Shown here: one piece after another, positions 52,567-61,162 of the stretch
How positions within the stretch are numbered: position 1 is the stretch's first letter
How the letters are laid out: every line of letters begins with the position of its first letter
Assembly: GCA_050294475.1 (NCBI GenBank)
Contig: JBNKOE010000011.1
Span: forward strand, 79,835-143,834
DNA length: 64,000 nucleotides
Source: Thalassobellus sp050294475
GTDB lineage: Bacteria; Bacteroidota; Bacteroidia; Flavobacteriales; Flavobacteriaceae
Direction: 5' to 3'
Made by a program: the position numbers and the translations under genes
Notes under the pieces: model-generated
Database searches by the model: none
Seen by the model: the letters and a program-made list of their open reading frames with translations, nothing else
Told to the model about the DNA's origin: nothing

Positions 52567-55375
52567 TTGGGCACAATATAAAAAAAAAACAGTAAATGTC
52601 AAAAATAACAGAAACTAGATTAACTCTTGCAGCTCTTATTTATGGAGTGGAATTGGATTTAAAGAATACAATTAAAAGAAATATTACACCTTATTTCGAA
52701 AATTTGGCATTTTTAAAAAATCCTGAATTAGAAAAGAAAGTAATTGAAAGGTTTGAAAAAGATAATCCAGGCGTTAATCATTTAGAAAATCTAGATGAAG
52801 TTGTAGAATTTTTAGACTTTCACGATACTTTTACAATCTTAAATCAAAATAAAGAATTCTTAAAAAAAGAAACTGCACAATACCTTAAATCTAGTTTTAG
52901 CACATTATCTGATTTAACACCAATTCGAAATCGAGTAATGCACACAAGACCTTTGCTTGGAGGAGATTTTTCTTTTACCTATGATTTCGTTTCAACTCTT
53001 AAGAAATCAGACCCAATTAAATGGTCAGTAACTATCGATACAAGAGAAAAAATAGACACAGACCCTTCTTATGTATTAACTTTAAAATTTCCGACAAACC
53101 ATCTTGATGAAGAATTTTCAAAAGTAAGTCACAACTTGCCTGTTCCTGATTTTGATGAAACAGGATTTATTGGACGTAGTCAAGATATTGAAGCATTGAC
53201 AAAATTAATTTTATCAAATAGAGTTGTATCAGTTTTAGGAGACGGAGGTATTGGTAAAACTGCATTAGCATTAAAAGTCGCCTATGATATAGTTGATATG
53301 AATGAAGATTGTCCATTTGAACTAATAATTTGGACATCAGCAAAGACAACAATGTTAACGTCAAAAGGTATTGAAGATATATTTACAACAATTACAGATT
53401 ATACTGGCTTGATTTCTGAAATTAGTGATTCAATGGGCACAGAAAATAGGCTTGATGAAATTTTAGAATACTTGAATTATTTTAAAACTCTATTGATTAT
53501 TGATAATCTAGAGACAATTCAAAGCGATGCGGTTAGAGATTTTATAAGAGAAGCGCAGACAAAATGTAACATATTAATTACCTCAAGAATCGGTTTAGGT
53601 GAATTAGAATACCCAAGAAAACTAAATGGTTTATCAGAGACAGAATCAGCTAAATTAATTAGGGAAATTGCAAGAATAAGAAACAGTGATACATTATTAA
53701 AATTGCCACAAGCAACATTAGTTGATATATCAAGCAAACTCTACTTCAATCCATTAGCAATCAAATGGTTTGTTAGCACAGTAGAAACGGGAATTCCACC
53801 TCACGAAGTAATTAATAATAAAGAAAATTTACTTGATTTTTGCTTAACAAACGTCTATGAAAAATTAAGTGAAGGAGCTATTTCAATCCTAAAAACAATA
53901 AGAGCCTCTAGAAAAAAGGTAACTAATGCAGAAATAATATATCTATCAAATTATAAACCGTTAGAGACTCGAAAATTCTTAATCGAACTTTTCAAAACAA
54001 CTCTTATTTCAAGACAGATTGAAGATGGAAATAATTACGAAGAGGTTATTTATTATATATCAGATTTCGCAAAAGATTTTTTATCAAAAAAATATCCAAT
54101 TGAAGAATCATATATTAGAAATAATATTAAAAAGTCCAAAGAGTTAAATATTGGAATTAGACAAATCAATAAAGTTCAAAAATATAATGAGTTTGCACTA
54201 AATGCATTGGTTTATGATAACCAAAATCAAATGATTAGTGCAAAATTTTTACAAGAAGCTCTCTTTCATTCTAAAAATGGTGATTTTGATAATGCTTTAT
54301 TAAAAGTTAAAGAAGCCAAGAACATAGACCCAAATTATTTTGAAGTTTATCGTGTTGGAGCTTTTATTAAAGCTTCTCAAGGTGACTTATTAAGCGCAGA
54401 TGAAGATTACCAACTAGGACTTGAAATTGCACCAGAAAATCCAAGATTGTTATTTTACTACGCTCAATTCTTAATGTTCAAATTAGAGGATGTTGATGGA
54501 GCTTTGAATTACGCTAGAAGAGTATATGACCAGAAACCAAATCATCCATATACAGCGTTCCTAATAGCACGTTGTTTGAACAGTGCACAAGATTTCGGAA
54601 AAGCCATTCAAGTAGTAAAAAACTTAATCGAAAATGTCGAGTTGGATTCTAAAAACTTGAGAATTGCGAATACTGAACTTATATCATATTACATTGAGAG
54701 AGGTAAAAGCGCATTGACTATTCAAACTGATATTGAAATTGGAATTAGCCATTTTAAGAAGGCATTTGAATTATTCGAGAAATGTATTGAAAATAATCTT
54801 ATTGATTATAAAATGGCAAAAAACTTTAGTGTCGGTTTATTACATTTTGTTAGAATGACACCTGTTGTAACTATTGAGGAAAACAAAGAATACATTAATA
54901 AACTAATTCTTAAAACTAGTAATTATATTGATTTAACAATTGACTTAAAGAAAAAAATTATTCTAAAATATCAGGAAAAATTTAAGGATAATTCATTAGA
55001 CCACTTGGTAAAATTAGATTCGGAAAGTGAAAAGAAAATAGGAAATGTAGCTAAAACCTACAATCCGAATAATTTTGTTTTTATAGAATCAGGAAATGAC
55101 AAAATTTTCGCTCATAGATATGATTTTTTAGACATCGCAAATTGGTCAGAATGGAAAACCTTAAAAGACGGTCAATTAGTTTCATATGAACTTGGTGAAA
55201 ATAATACAGGAATTTGCGCTATTAATATAAAACAAATATAAAAAATACTGTGCCCAACACTGTGTATAAAACATAGCTATTACAGGCTTTTCGAGAGGCT
55301 TTTACTTATTTAAAAAGTCCGCCAAATCGGAAAAGTTAGTGTCTTTTTTTACGCTACGTTTCATACACAAAAACG
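52567..55375 (+). mobile_element. Putative gene cassette B carrying a HEPN-STAND-TPR-CSD gene
   Basis: Left junction G|TTGGGC and right junction CG|TTAAAC. GTTGGGC fits the integron core GTTRRRY, and its exact complement GCCCAAC (fits RYYYAAC) stands 11 bp after the gene. The excised circle would rebuild GCCCAAC...GTTGGGC, a textbook attC. The 5' non-coding part is 29 bp. At 2809 bp it is large for a cassette. No integrase is in the window. Confidence 0.62.
52596..55241 (+). CDS. HEPN-like / STAND NTPase / TPR / cold-shock-domain protein
   Basis: An 881-residue multidomain protein. N-terminal helical domain (1-150) with IRNRVMHTR: R111-x4-H116 fits the catalytic Rx4-6H motif of HEPN RNases. 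STAND (NB-ARC-like) NTPase follows: FIGRSQDIEAL, Walker A GDGGIGKT (215-222), Walker B LLIIDN (299-304), and ILITSR sensor-like strand. TPR-like repeats lie at about 540-720 (ALLKVKEAKNIDPNYFEVYR, AIQVVKNLIENVE). The last 65 residues look like a cold-shock OB fold (NNFVFIESGNDKIFAHRYDF, LKDGQLVSYELGENNTG). This suggests an NTP-gated RNase with an RNA-binding tail, possibly antiphage. It is the only cargo of cassette B. Confidence 0.75.
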   Translation: MSKITETRLTLAALIYGVELDLKNTIKRNITPYFENLAFLKNPELEKKVIERFEKDNPGVNHLENLDEVVEFLDFHDTFTILNQNKEFLKKETAQYLKSSFSTLSDLTPIRNRVMHTRPLLGGDFSFTYDFVSTLKKSDPIKWSVTIDTREKIDTDPSYVLTLKFPTNHLDEEFSKVSHNLPVPDFDETGFIGRSQDIEALTKLILSNRVVSVLGDGGIGKTALALKVAYDIVDMNEDCPFELIIWTSAKTTMLTSKGIEDIFTTITDYTGLISEISDSMGTENRLDEILEYLNYFKTLLIIDNLETIQSDAVRDFIREAQTKCNILITSRIGLGELEYPRKLNGLSETESAKLIREIARIRNSDTLLKLPQATLVDISSKLYFNPLAIKWFVSTVETGIPPHEVINNKENLLDFCLTNVYEKLSEGAISILKTIRASRKKVTNAEIIYLSNYKPLETRKFLIELFKTTLISRQIEDGNNYEEVIYYISDFAKDFLSKKYPIEESYIRNNIKKSKELNIGIRQINKVQKYNEFALNALVYDNQNQMISAKFLQEALFHSKNGDFDNALLKVKEAKNIDPNYFEVYRVGAFIKASQGDLLSADEDYQLGLEIAPENPRLLFYYAQFLMFKLEDVDGALNYARRVYDQKPNHPYTAFLIARCLNSAQDFGKAIQVVKNLIENVELDSKNLRIANTELISYYIERGKSALTIQTDIEIGISHFKKAFELFEKCIENNLIDYKMAKNFSVGLLHFVRMTPVVTIEENKEYINKLILKTSNYIDLTIDLKKKIILKYQEKFKDNSLDHLVKLDSESEKKIGNVAKTYNPNNFVFIESGNDKIFAHRYDFLDIANWSEWKTLKDGQLVSYELGENNTGICAINIKQI

Positions 55376-55381
55376 TTAAAC
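55252..55381 (+). other. attC-like recombination site B
   Basis: It begins with GCCCAAC (55252-55258) and ends with GTTAAAC (55375-55381). Arms GTGTATAAAACATAGC (55262-55277) and GCTACGTTTCATACAC (55353-55368) pair at 14 of 16 positions. The last 20 bp match site A at 19 positions. Length 130 bp. The following bases to 55594 contain a GC-richer patch near 55480-55565 with no gene that I can support. Confidence 0.62.
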
Positions 55382-55594
55382 GAACCTCAAAAAACATTCA
55401 CCATTTCATAAATTACATAGCAAACCAATTTATTTAATTATCGCTATAAAACCACCTCAGCAAATAATTGCGTTAACAATTGAACGGCTCGACTGCACTC
55501 ACCGCAGGCTAAATGTTTAAGATCCTTGACTTTTTTTTAGGAGGGAGCGCGTAGACCAAAGCGTGTTAAAACACCCAAAAAACAAAATATAGTT

Positions 55595-55602
55595 TATCTT
55601 TG
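55595..55602 (+). promoter_or_regulatory. -7 element of the dus gene
   Basis: TATCTTTG, a full match to TAnnTTTG, 17 bp before the ATG at 55620. No well-spaced TTG is seen. Confidence 0.5.
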
Positions 55603-55619
55603 CGGCTCATAAATAATAC

Positions 55620-56579
55620 ATGGGTTTTACATTACTTTCTTCACCATTACAAGGGTTTACCGATTTTAGATTTCGTAATGCGTTCCATCAGTATTTTGGT
55701 GGTATTGACACCTTTTATTCGCCCTACATTAGGCTTAATGGTAAGTTTAAAATTAAAGCCTCGTATAAAAACGATTTACTGCAAGAAAACAATAGCACCT
55801 TAGAAGTTATTCCGCAAATTATAACCAATGATGCCGAGGAGTTTTTATTTGTTGCCAAGTATGTACAAAGCTTGGGCTACAAGGAATTAAATTGGAATTT
55901 AGGCTGCCCATACCCTATGGTTGCTAAATCGGGCATGGGTTCGGGATTAATTTGTAATCCTGAAAAAATTAATACTATTTTAAATCGTGCACACAGCGAA
56001 ACCAATATTTTGGTATCAATGAAAATGCGCATGGGTTATGAAAATGCTCAGGAAATTTTGGAGGTGTTCCCTATTTTAGATGCATATCCGTTAAAAAACA
56101 TTGCTATTCATGCCCGAATTGGCAAACAATTGTATAAAGGCTCTGTAGATTTAGATGCTTTTGAGCGTTGTATTACCAGTACCAAACATAAATTATATTA
56201 TAACGGAGATATAACTAGTGTGGCGACTTTTAAAAGCATGCAAGCCCGTTTCCCGAATATAGATCATTTTATGATAGGTCGCGGTTTAATTGCCGATCCA
56301 TTTTTACCGCAAATGATAAAAAACGACACGACCAAATATCCTAAAAACCGTTGGGATATTTTTGAAGAGTTCCACAATACTATTTACACGCAATACGATG
56401 ATTACCTTTCTGGCCCAACACCTATTAAAATGAAAATGTTGGGGTTCTGGGAATTCTTTTCGCAATCGTGCTCTAATCCTCAAAAAACATATAAAGCTAT
56501 TAAAAAGGCGACGAATCCGTTTAAATACAAACAAGCGGTTAGTACGATTTTGAATAATGAACGAAAATTAAATAGTTAA
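55620..56579 (+). CDS. tRNA-dihydrouridine synthase
   Basis: FMN-dependent reductase that converts uridine to dihydrouridine in tRNA. At 319 residues it has the TIM-barrel start LLSSPLQGFTDFRFRNAF, the catalytic cysteine in NLGCPYPMVAKSGMGSGL, and the phosphate/FMN loop IGRGLIADPF. It resembles DusC-like proteins more than DusA/DusB. ATG at 55620 is preferred because a -7 element ends 17 bp upstream. Monocistronic. Confidence 0.92.
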   Translation: MGFTLLSSPLQGFTDFRFRNAFHQYFGGIDTFYSPYIRLNGKFKIKASYKNDLLQENNSTLEVIPQIITNDAEEFLFVAKYVQSLGYKELNWNLGCPYPMVAKSGMGSGLICNPEKINTILNRAHSETNILVSMKMRMGYENAQEILEVFPILDAYPLKNIAIHARIGKQLYKGSVDLDAFERCITSTKHKLYYNGDITSVATFKSMQARFPNIDHFMIGRGLIADPFLPQMIKNDTTKYPKNRWDIFEEFHNTIYTQYDDYLSGPTPIKMKMLGFWEFFSQSCSNPQKTYKAIKKATNPFKYKQAVSTILNNERKLNS

Positions 56580-56699
56580 AAAACACACATTTATTCACTA
56601 AAAATTAAAAAAAATTCAAACCAAAAAACACCCCTGACATATTTCGTCACAAAGGCTAATAACTTTGCATTTAAGTTTAACAATTAAATCAATTTAAAA

Positions 56700-57077
56700 A
56701 TGAAAAATGCAATCAACTGGTTTGAAATTCCAGTAAAAAATTACGAAAGAGCAAAAAAATTTTACAGTACTATTTTAAATATTGAAATCACCGATCATCA
56801 TATGCCAGAACAAAATATGAAATACGGTATGTTTCCTTATGACAAAGACAACAACTGTGTTGGAGGCGGTCTTATTGAAGCCGAAGGTCAAAATCCTACA
56901 ACCGATGGTCCAACTATTTATTTAAACGGCGGAGACGATTTAAGCGTGTCGTTAAACAAGGTTGAAGCTGCTGGTGGCAAAGTATTAATGCCAAAAACAG
57001 ATATTGGAGAAAATGGTTTTATAGCACAGTTTACAGACTCCGAAGGTAATAGAATGGCACTACATTCTTGGATGTAA
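56700..57077 (+). CDS. VOC (glyoxalase/bleomycin-resistance fold) protein
   Basis: A 125-residue protein with the two beta-alpha-beta-beta-beta modules of the vicinal oxygen chelate fold: INWFEIPVKNYERAKKFYSTIL at the N-terminus and FIAQFTDSEGNRMALHSWM at the end. The substrate is unknown. The next gene encodes a WYL-type regulator 66 bp downstream on the same strand, a pairing that may be functional. Confidence 0.88.
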   Translation: MKNAINWFEIPVKNYERAKKFYSTILNIEITDHHMPEQNMKYGMFPYDKDNNCVGGGLIEAEGQNPTTDGPTIYLNGGDDLSVSLNKVEAAGGKVLMPKTDIGENGFIAQFTDSEGNRMALHSWM

Positions 57078-57143
57078 CAAAATCACTATTAATCAAAAAA
57101 CGAATAGATAGCGAATTCAATGCGGTTCGCTATCTTTGTTTAT

Positions 57144-57836
57144 ATGTCGCAATTATCGAGACTCATATCAATACTCACACTATTAAGATCGAAACGGCTT
57201 TTAACAGCTACAGAACTTTCTAAAAAGTTTGATGTAAGCATCAGAACGATATATAGAGACATTAGGAAATTAGAAGAAGCTGGTGTACCCGTAACTACTA
57301 TTGAAGGACGAGGCTATTCGCTCATGGAAGGTTACCAAGTAGCACCAGTACAATTTACCGAAAAACAAGCCAATGCCTTAATAACAGCACAGCATTTAGT
57401 CAATCAAACCAATGATGCGTCTTTTGTTGAAGATTTTAAAGAGGCTTTAACTAAAATAAAATCGGTATTTAGAACGTCTGTTCAAGAAAAAAGTGAATTA
57501 TTGGATAGTAAAATTCATGTTTTCAATAATAATTATGAAAACATTACTAGTAATGCACTTTCAGAAATTCAACTAGCCATTACAAACTTCAATTATATTG
57601 AGATTAACTATCGTAAAGAAAACGACCCCAATGTTTCCTTTAGAAAAATTGAACCCTACGCTTTTTATTCTACCAATTACAAATGGATTCTTATGGCTTG
57701 GTGCCATTTACGAAATGATTATCGCGCTTTTAGAATTGACAGAATACAACATTATAAAATTTTGACAGATACATTTGTAGACAGAAAATTTAATCTTCAA
57801 AGTTATTTTCAATCATGTCCATATGGAGATAAATAA
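57144..57836 (+). CDS. YafY-type HTH and WYL domain transcriptional regulator
   Basis: A 230-residue regulator. ATG at 57144 (MSQLSRLISILTLLRSKRLLTA) is the natural family start; an in-frame ATG at 57120 precedes a TATCTTTG box at 57131-57138 and is unlikely. The HTH_11 domain (LTATELSKKFDVSIRTIYRDIRKLEEAGVP) is followed by a WYL domain (about 130-230: INYRKENDP, KIEPYAFYSTNYKWILMAWC, RAFRIDRIQ). WYL domains sense nucleic-acid or nucleotide ligands in known cases. If the box is real, the mRNA would be nearly leaderless. Confidence 0.9.
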   Translation: MSQLSRLISILTLLRSKRLLTATELSKKFDVSIRTIYRDIRKLEEAGVPVTTIEGRGYSLMEGYQVAPVQFTEKQANALITAQHLVNQTNDASFVEDFKEALTKIKSVFRTSVQEKSELLDSKIHVFNNNYENITSNALSEIQLAITNFNYIEINYRKENDPNVSFRKIEPYAFYSTNYKWILMAWCHLRNDYRAFRIDRIQHYKILTDTFVDRKFNLQSYFQSCPYGDK

Positions 57837-57873
57837 TTTTATCTAATTTCTATTATATTTACCAAAAAAACAT

Positions 57874-58704
57874 ATGAAAAATATTTTAATCTTATTTGCC
57901 CTAATTTTTATAACATCTTGTAGTAAAGATGATGCTCCCAAAGATTATACTGCAGAAAACGAAGCAGAAATTCAAGCTTATATAGCAGCTAATAGTTTAA
58001 ATGCCGAAAAAAGCAGTTCAGGATTGTATTATGTTATTGATGAACCTGGCACAGGAGATAGTCCTGTAGCAACAGATAGAGTTAAAGTGGCATATAAAGG
58101 CTACTTAACTAACGGAACTGTTTTTGACCAAAGTGTAGATGGAATATCTTTTACTAGTTTACAAAGTCTTATTCTAGGATGGGTAGAAGGACTAAGCTAT
58201 TTTAAAGAAGGAGGAAAAGGAAAACTTATAATTCCGGCTCACTTAGCTTATGGTAGCAATGATAACGGACAAATACCTGCAGGTTCGGTAATTATTTTTG
58301 ATATAGAACTTATTTATGTGAATTACGAAACTGAAAATGACGAACAGATTCAAACATATTTAAATGATAACGATCTAACTGCTGAAAAAAGCGATACTGG
58401 TTTATATTATATAATTGACGAACCTGGTACGGGAGTTCAACCTACAAAAACAAATAACGTAACAGTTGCTTATAAAGGTTACTTTCTTAATGATTCTGTT
58501 TTCGACCAAAGTGGCGAAAATGGTGTTTCTTTTAGTTTAGAAAATGTTATTTCTGGTTGGGCAGAAGGCATTACCTATTTTAAAGAAGGTGGTAGTGGTA
58601 AACTATTAATACCTGCGCACCTTGCTTATGGAAATATTAATTACAATGGTATCCCTGGTGGATCTGTTCTTATTTTTGAAGTAAATCTTATCTCTGTAAA
58701 TTAA
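57874..58704 (+). CDS. Lipoprotein with two tandem FKBP-type peptidyl-prolyl isomerase domains
   Basis: A 276-residue envelope lipoprotein: signal peptide MKNILILFALIFITSC, Cys16 as lipid site. Two FKBP domains follow (about 45-150 and 165-276). Each has SGLYYVIDEPGTG or TGLYYIIDEPGTG, VAYKGY, VFDQS, GWxEGxxYFKEGGxGKL and IPAHLAYG, so they arose by internal duplication. It catalyses proline isomerisation on exported proteins. Gliding-motility-associated FKBP lipoproteins exist in this phylum, but this one is not clearly GldI. Confidence 0.93.
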   Translation: MKNILILFALIFITSCSKDDAPKDYTAENEAEIQAYIAANSLNAEKSSSGLYYVIDEPGTGDSPVATDRVKVAYKGYLTNGTVFDQSVDGISFTSLQSLILGWVEGLSYFKEGGKGKLIIPAHLAYGSNDNGQIPAGSVIIFDIELIYVNYETENDEQIQTYLNDNDLTAEKSDTGLYYIIDEPGTGVQPTKTNNVTVAYKGYFLNDSVFDQSGENGVSFSLENVISGWAEGITYFKEGGSGKLLIPAHLAYGNINYNGIPGGSVLIFEVNLISVN

Positions 58705-58733
58705 AAAATTAATTTACAACTTATTATAATACT

Positions 58734-58766
58734 AAACCACTTTGTATAAACAAGGTGGTTTTTTAT
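58734..58766 (+). terminator. Terminator after the FKBP gene
   Basis: AAACCACTTTGT pairs with ACAAGGTGGTTT around ATAA, followed by T residues. It is nearly the same sequence as the htpG terminator. Confidence 0.9.
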
Positions 58767-58817
58767 TGCTCTACCATAAAAAACGATTAACTTAGTGTGA
58801 GTTTAAAACATAAAATC

Positions 58818-59042
58818 ATGAAAAAAGCAACTAAAATTATTGCCATTTTATTAATAGCGTTAATATTTACAAATTGTGCTACTATTCTTGGAGGTCCAAT
58901 TAACTCATATCAAAAAACAAAACCAGCACCTGGACAACAAGAAAGAGAGGTTAGAGTTGTTGCACTAATTGCAGATATTCTTCTTTTCTTACCAGGAACT
59001 ATTGTAGACTTTGCAACTGGGGCTATTTACAAACCACATTAA
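58818..59042 (+). CDS. Small lipoprotein, YceK/YidQ-like
   Basis: A 74-residue lipoprotein from ATG at 58818: MKKATKIIAILLIALIFTNC, lipobox FTNC. After it, CATILGGPINSYQKTKP and a hydrophobic segment (VVALIADILLFLPGTIVDFATGAIYKP) resemble the YceK/YidQ (DUF1375) group. The function is unknown. The GTG 21 bp upstream is unlikely, as it would displace the signal peptide. Confidence 0.75.
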   Translation: MKKATKIIAILLIALIFTNCATILGGPINSYQKTKPAPGQQEREVRVVALIADILLFLPGTIVDFATGAIYKPH

Positions 59043-59164
59043 AAGAATAAATTTCGTTAAAATCAAAAAACATATTGCTTAATGTTTTTATTAAAAAGTA
59101 AATTGCTTTTTCTGAAAATTCAACTAATTTCGTTTTATACCGTCATAAACAATAGCAACGTAAA

Positions 59165-60448
59165 ATGAAATCGAAAAAAATTGGATTAAAGAACGCTATA
59201 TCCATAGGTATTGGAGGAATGGTTGGTGGAGGAATTTTTGCTGTATTAGGTTTAGCTGTTGCTTTAGGAAAAGGAGGCACTCCAATTTCATTTCTAATTG
59301 CAGGCGGAATTGCACTCATCACTTCTTATAGTTATGTTAAACTATCGCTTACTTTTCCTGACAGAGGTGGTACCGTTAAATTTATTAATCAAGGTTTAGG
59401 GGTTGGCATTTTTAGTGGAGCAATAAACAATCTACTTTGGGTTAGTTACATAATAATGCTTTCTCTTTATGCTTCTGCTTTCGGTTCTTATGCGCCAAAC
59501 TTATTTCAAATAACAACTAGTAAGATTTTAGATTCACATATTTATTTAAGTGCTATTATAATTCTTGCAACTGCCATAAATTATTATAGTATAAAAATTG
59601 TTAGCAAAATAGAATCTTACGCTGTAATTATAAAGTTAATTATTTTATTATCATTTGTTTTTATTGGAGCTTATGGATTATTTGGTAATCCAAATTTAAG
59701 TCAATTAACAATAAATAATTGGGAAACACCAATGAAACTGATAACAGCAGGAATGGTGATTTTTGTTGCATACGAAGGTTTTGAATTAATAGCAAATGCA
59801 GCTCCAGATATTAAAAATCCAGAAATTAATATTCCTAAAGCATATTATTATTCTGTGATTTTTGTCATCATATTATATGTTATTATAGCCATTATTACAT
59901 TAGGTTCATTACCATTTAGTAAAATTTCAACAGCACAAGATTATGTATTAGCAGAAGCAGCAAAACCAATGCTAGGTAAAATTGGATTTACAATTATTAC
60001 CATTGCTGCGCTTATATCAACATTCTCTGCTATAAATGCTTCTTTATATGGAGGAAGTCGTGTAAGTTATGAAATAGCTGAAGATGACGAATTACCACAC
60101 GAACTAACAAGTAAATTATGGAATCAACCTATTGGCTTGTTTATTACAGCAAGTATGACTCTACTCATTGCTAATACCTTAAATTTAGAAAGTATCTCAA
60201 CAGCAGGAAGTATTGGTTTTCTATTAATATTTGCAATGGTAAATTATGTTGGATTTAAATTATCAAAAAAAATTAAAGGAAAAAAAAGCATCCCTTTAAT
60301 TGGGTTGTTTTTATGCCTAACTGCTACAATTGTATTGACTATTCAGCAATACTCTTCAAACAAAACTGGGGTATTAATTGCAGTAGGAATATTACTATTT
60401 TGCTTTATAATTGAATATCTGTACAAGAAAACCGAAAAAACTAAATAA
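59165..60448 (+). CDS. APC family amino-acid permease
   Basis: A 427-residue inner-membrane transporter with about twelve helices. The N-terminal helix ISIGIGGMVGGGIFAVLGLAV is the substrate-binding unwound helix of the APC family, and YEGFELIANAAPDIKNPEINIPKA is the typical helix 6 and loop. Probable amino-acid or polyamine uptake or exchange; the substrate is not deducible. Single-gene unit. Confidence 0.9.
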   Translation: MKSKKIGLKNAISIGIGGMVGGGIFAVLGLAVALGKGGTPISFLIAGGIALITSYSYVKLSLTFPDRGGTVKFINQGLGVGIFSGAINNLLWVSYIIMLSLYASAFGSYAPNLFQITTSKILDSHIYLSAIIILATAINYYSIKIVSKIESYAVIIKLIILLSFVFIGAYGLFGNPNLSQLTINNWETPMKLITAGMVIFVAYEGFELIANAAPDIKNPEINIPKAYYYSVIFVIILYVIIAIITLGSLPFSKISTAQDYVLAEAAKPMLGKIGFTIITIAALISTFSAINASLYGGSRVSYEIAEDDELPHELTSKLWNQPIGLFITASMTLLIANTLNLESISTAGSIGFLLIFAMVNYVGFKLSKKIKGKKSIPLIGLFLCLTATIVLTIQQYSSNKTGVLIAVGILLFCFIIEYLYKKTEKTK

Positions 60449-60487
60449 TTTCTTTGCTAAACTAAAAAGTTAGCACCTCTAAAAACC

Positions 60488-61123
60488 ATGAAAATAATAT
60501 CTACCAACACAGCAAAACCAACTACTATTATTTGGAATGAAAAAGAAGTAACCACTGGTATTTATAAAACACCAACTACAAAACCTATATTCCTAGGAAA
60601 AAGCGATGTTGAAAACGATGAAGTAACCGATAGAAAACATCATGGTGGCGAATTTAAAGCCTGTTATTTGTTTTCGGAAAATCAATATGATTTTTGGAAA
60701 AACCTATACCCAAATCTAGATTGGAATTGGGGCATGTTTGGAGAAAATTTAACGGTTAGTAATCTAGATGAAAAAAAACTTTTTATTGGCGATATTTATA
60801 AAATTGGTAAAGCTTTAGTACAGGTTACACAACCTCGAGAACCTTGTTTTAAATTTGGTGTGAAATTTGGTAATCAAAATGCACTTAAACAATTTATTGA
60901 TCATGGGTTTTCTGGAACTTACATTCGAGTTTTAGAAGAAGGGTTAGTAGAAACTGGCAATTATTTTGAACTGGTGGAACAAGCAAAAAACAGCATCACA
61001 ACTTGGCAATTTTTCAATTTGCTATTTTCAAAAGAAAAAAACCCTGAGTTCATTCATTTGATTTTAAATAATGACGCACTTCCACAACAAAAAAGAGATA
61101 AATTAAAGTCTTTTATAAAGTAA
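60488..61123 (+). CDS. MOSC domain protein (YiiM-like)
   Basis: A 211-residue MOSC-domain protein. The HHGGEFKACYLFS and WGMFGENLTV motifs and the conserved cysteine of TQPREPCFKFGVKFG are present. MOSC proteins bind molybdenum cofactor or carry sulfur; YiiM-type members help detoxify N-hydroxylated compounds such as 6-N-hydroxylaminopurine. It starts 39 bp after the permease stop, so the two may be co-transcribed. Confidence 0.9.
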   Translation: MKIISTNTAKPTTIIWNEKEVTTGIYKTPTTKPIFLGKSDVENDEVTDRKHHGGEFKACYLFSENQYDFWKNLYPNLDWNWGMFGENLTVSNLDEKKLFIGDIYKIGKALVQVTQPREPCFKFGVKFGNQNALKQFIDHGFSGTYIRVLEEGLVETGNYFELVEQAKNSITTWQFFNLLFSKEKNPEFIHLILNNDALPQQKRDKLKSFIK

Positions 61124-61136
61124 CTTTGGTTTGTTA

Positions 61137-61144
61137 TATCTTTG
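61137..61144 (+). promoter_or_regulatory. -7 element of the DEAD-box helicase gene
   Basis: TATCTTTG, a full match to TAnnTTTG, 18 bp before the ATG. No TTG at the right spacing. Confidence 0.5.
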
Positions 61145-61162
61145 TGGCAAACTACCTTATAA

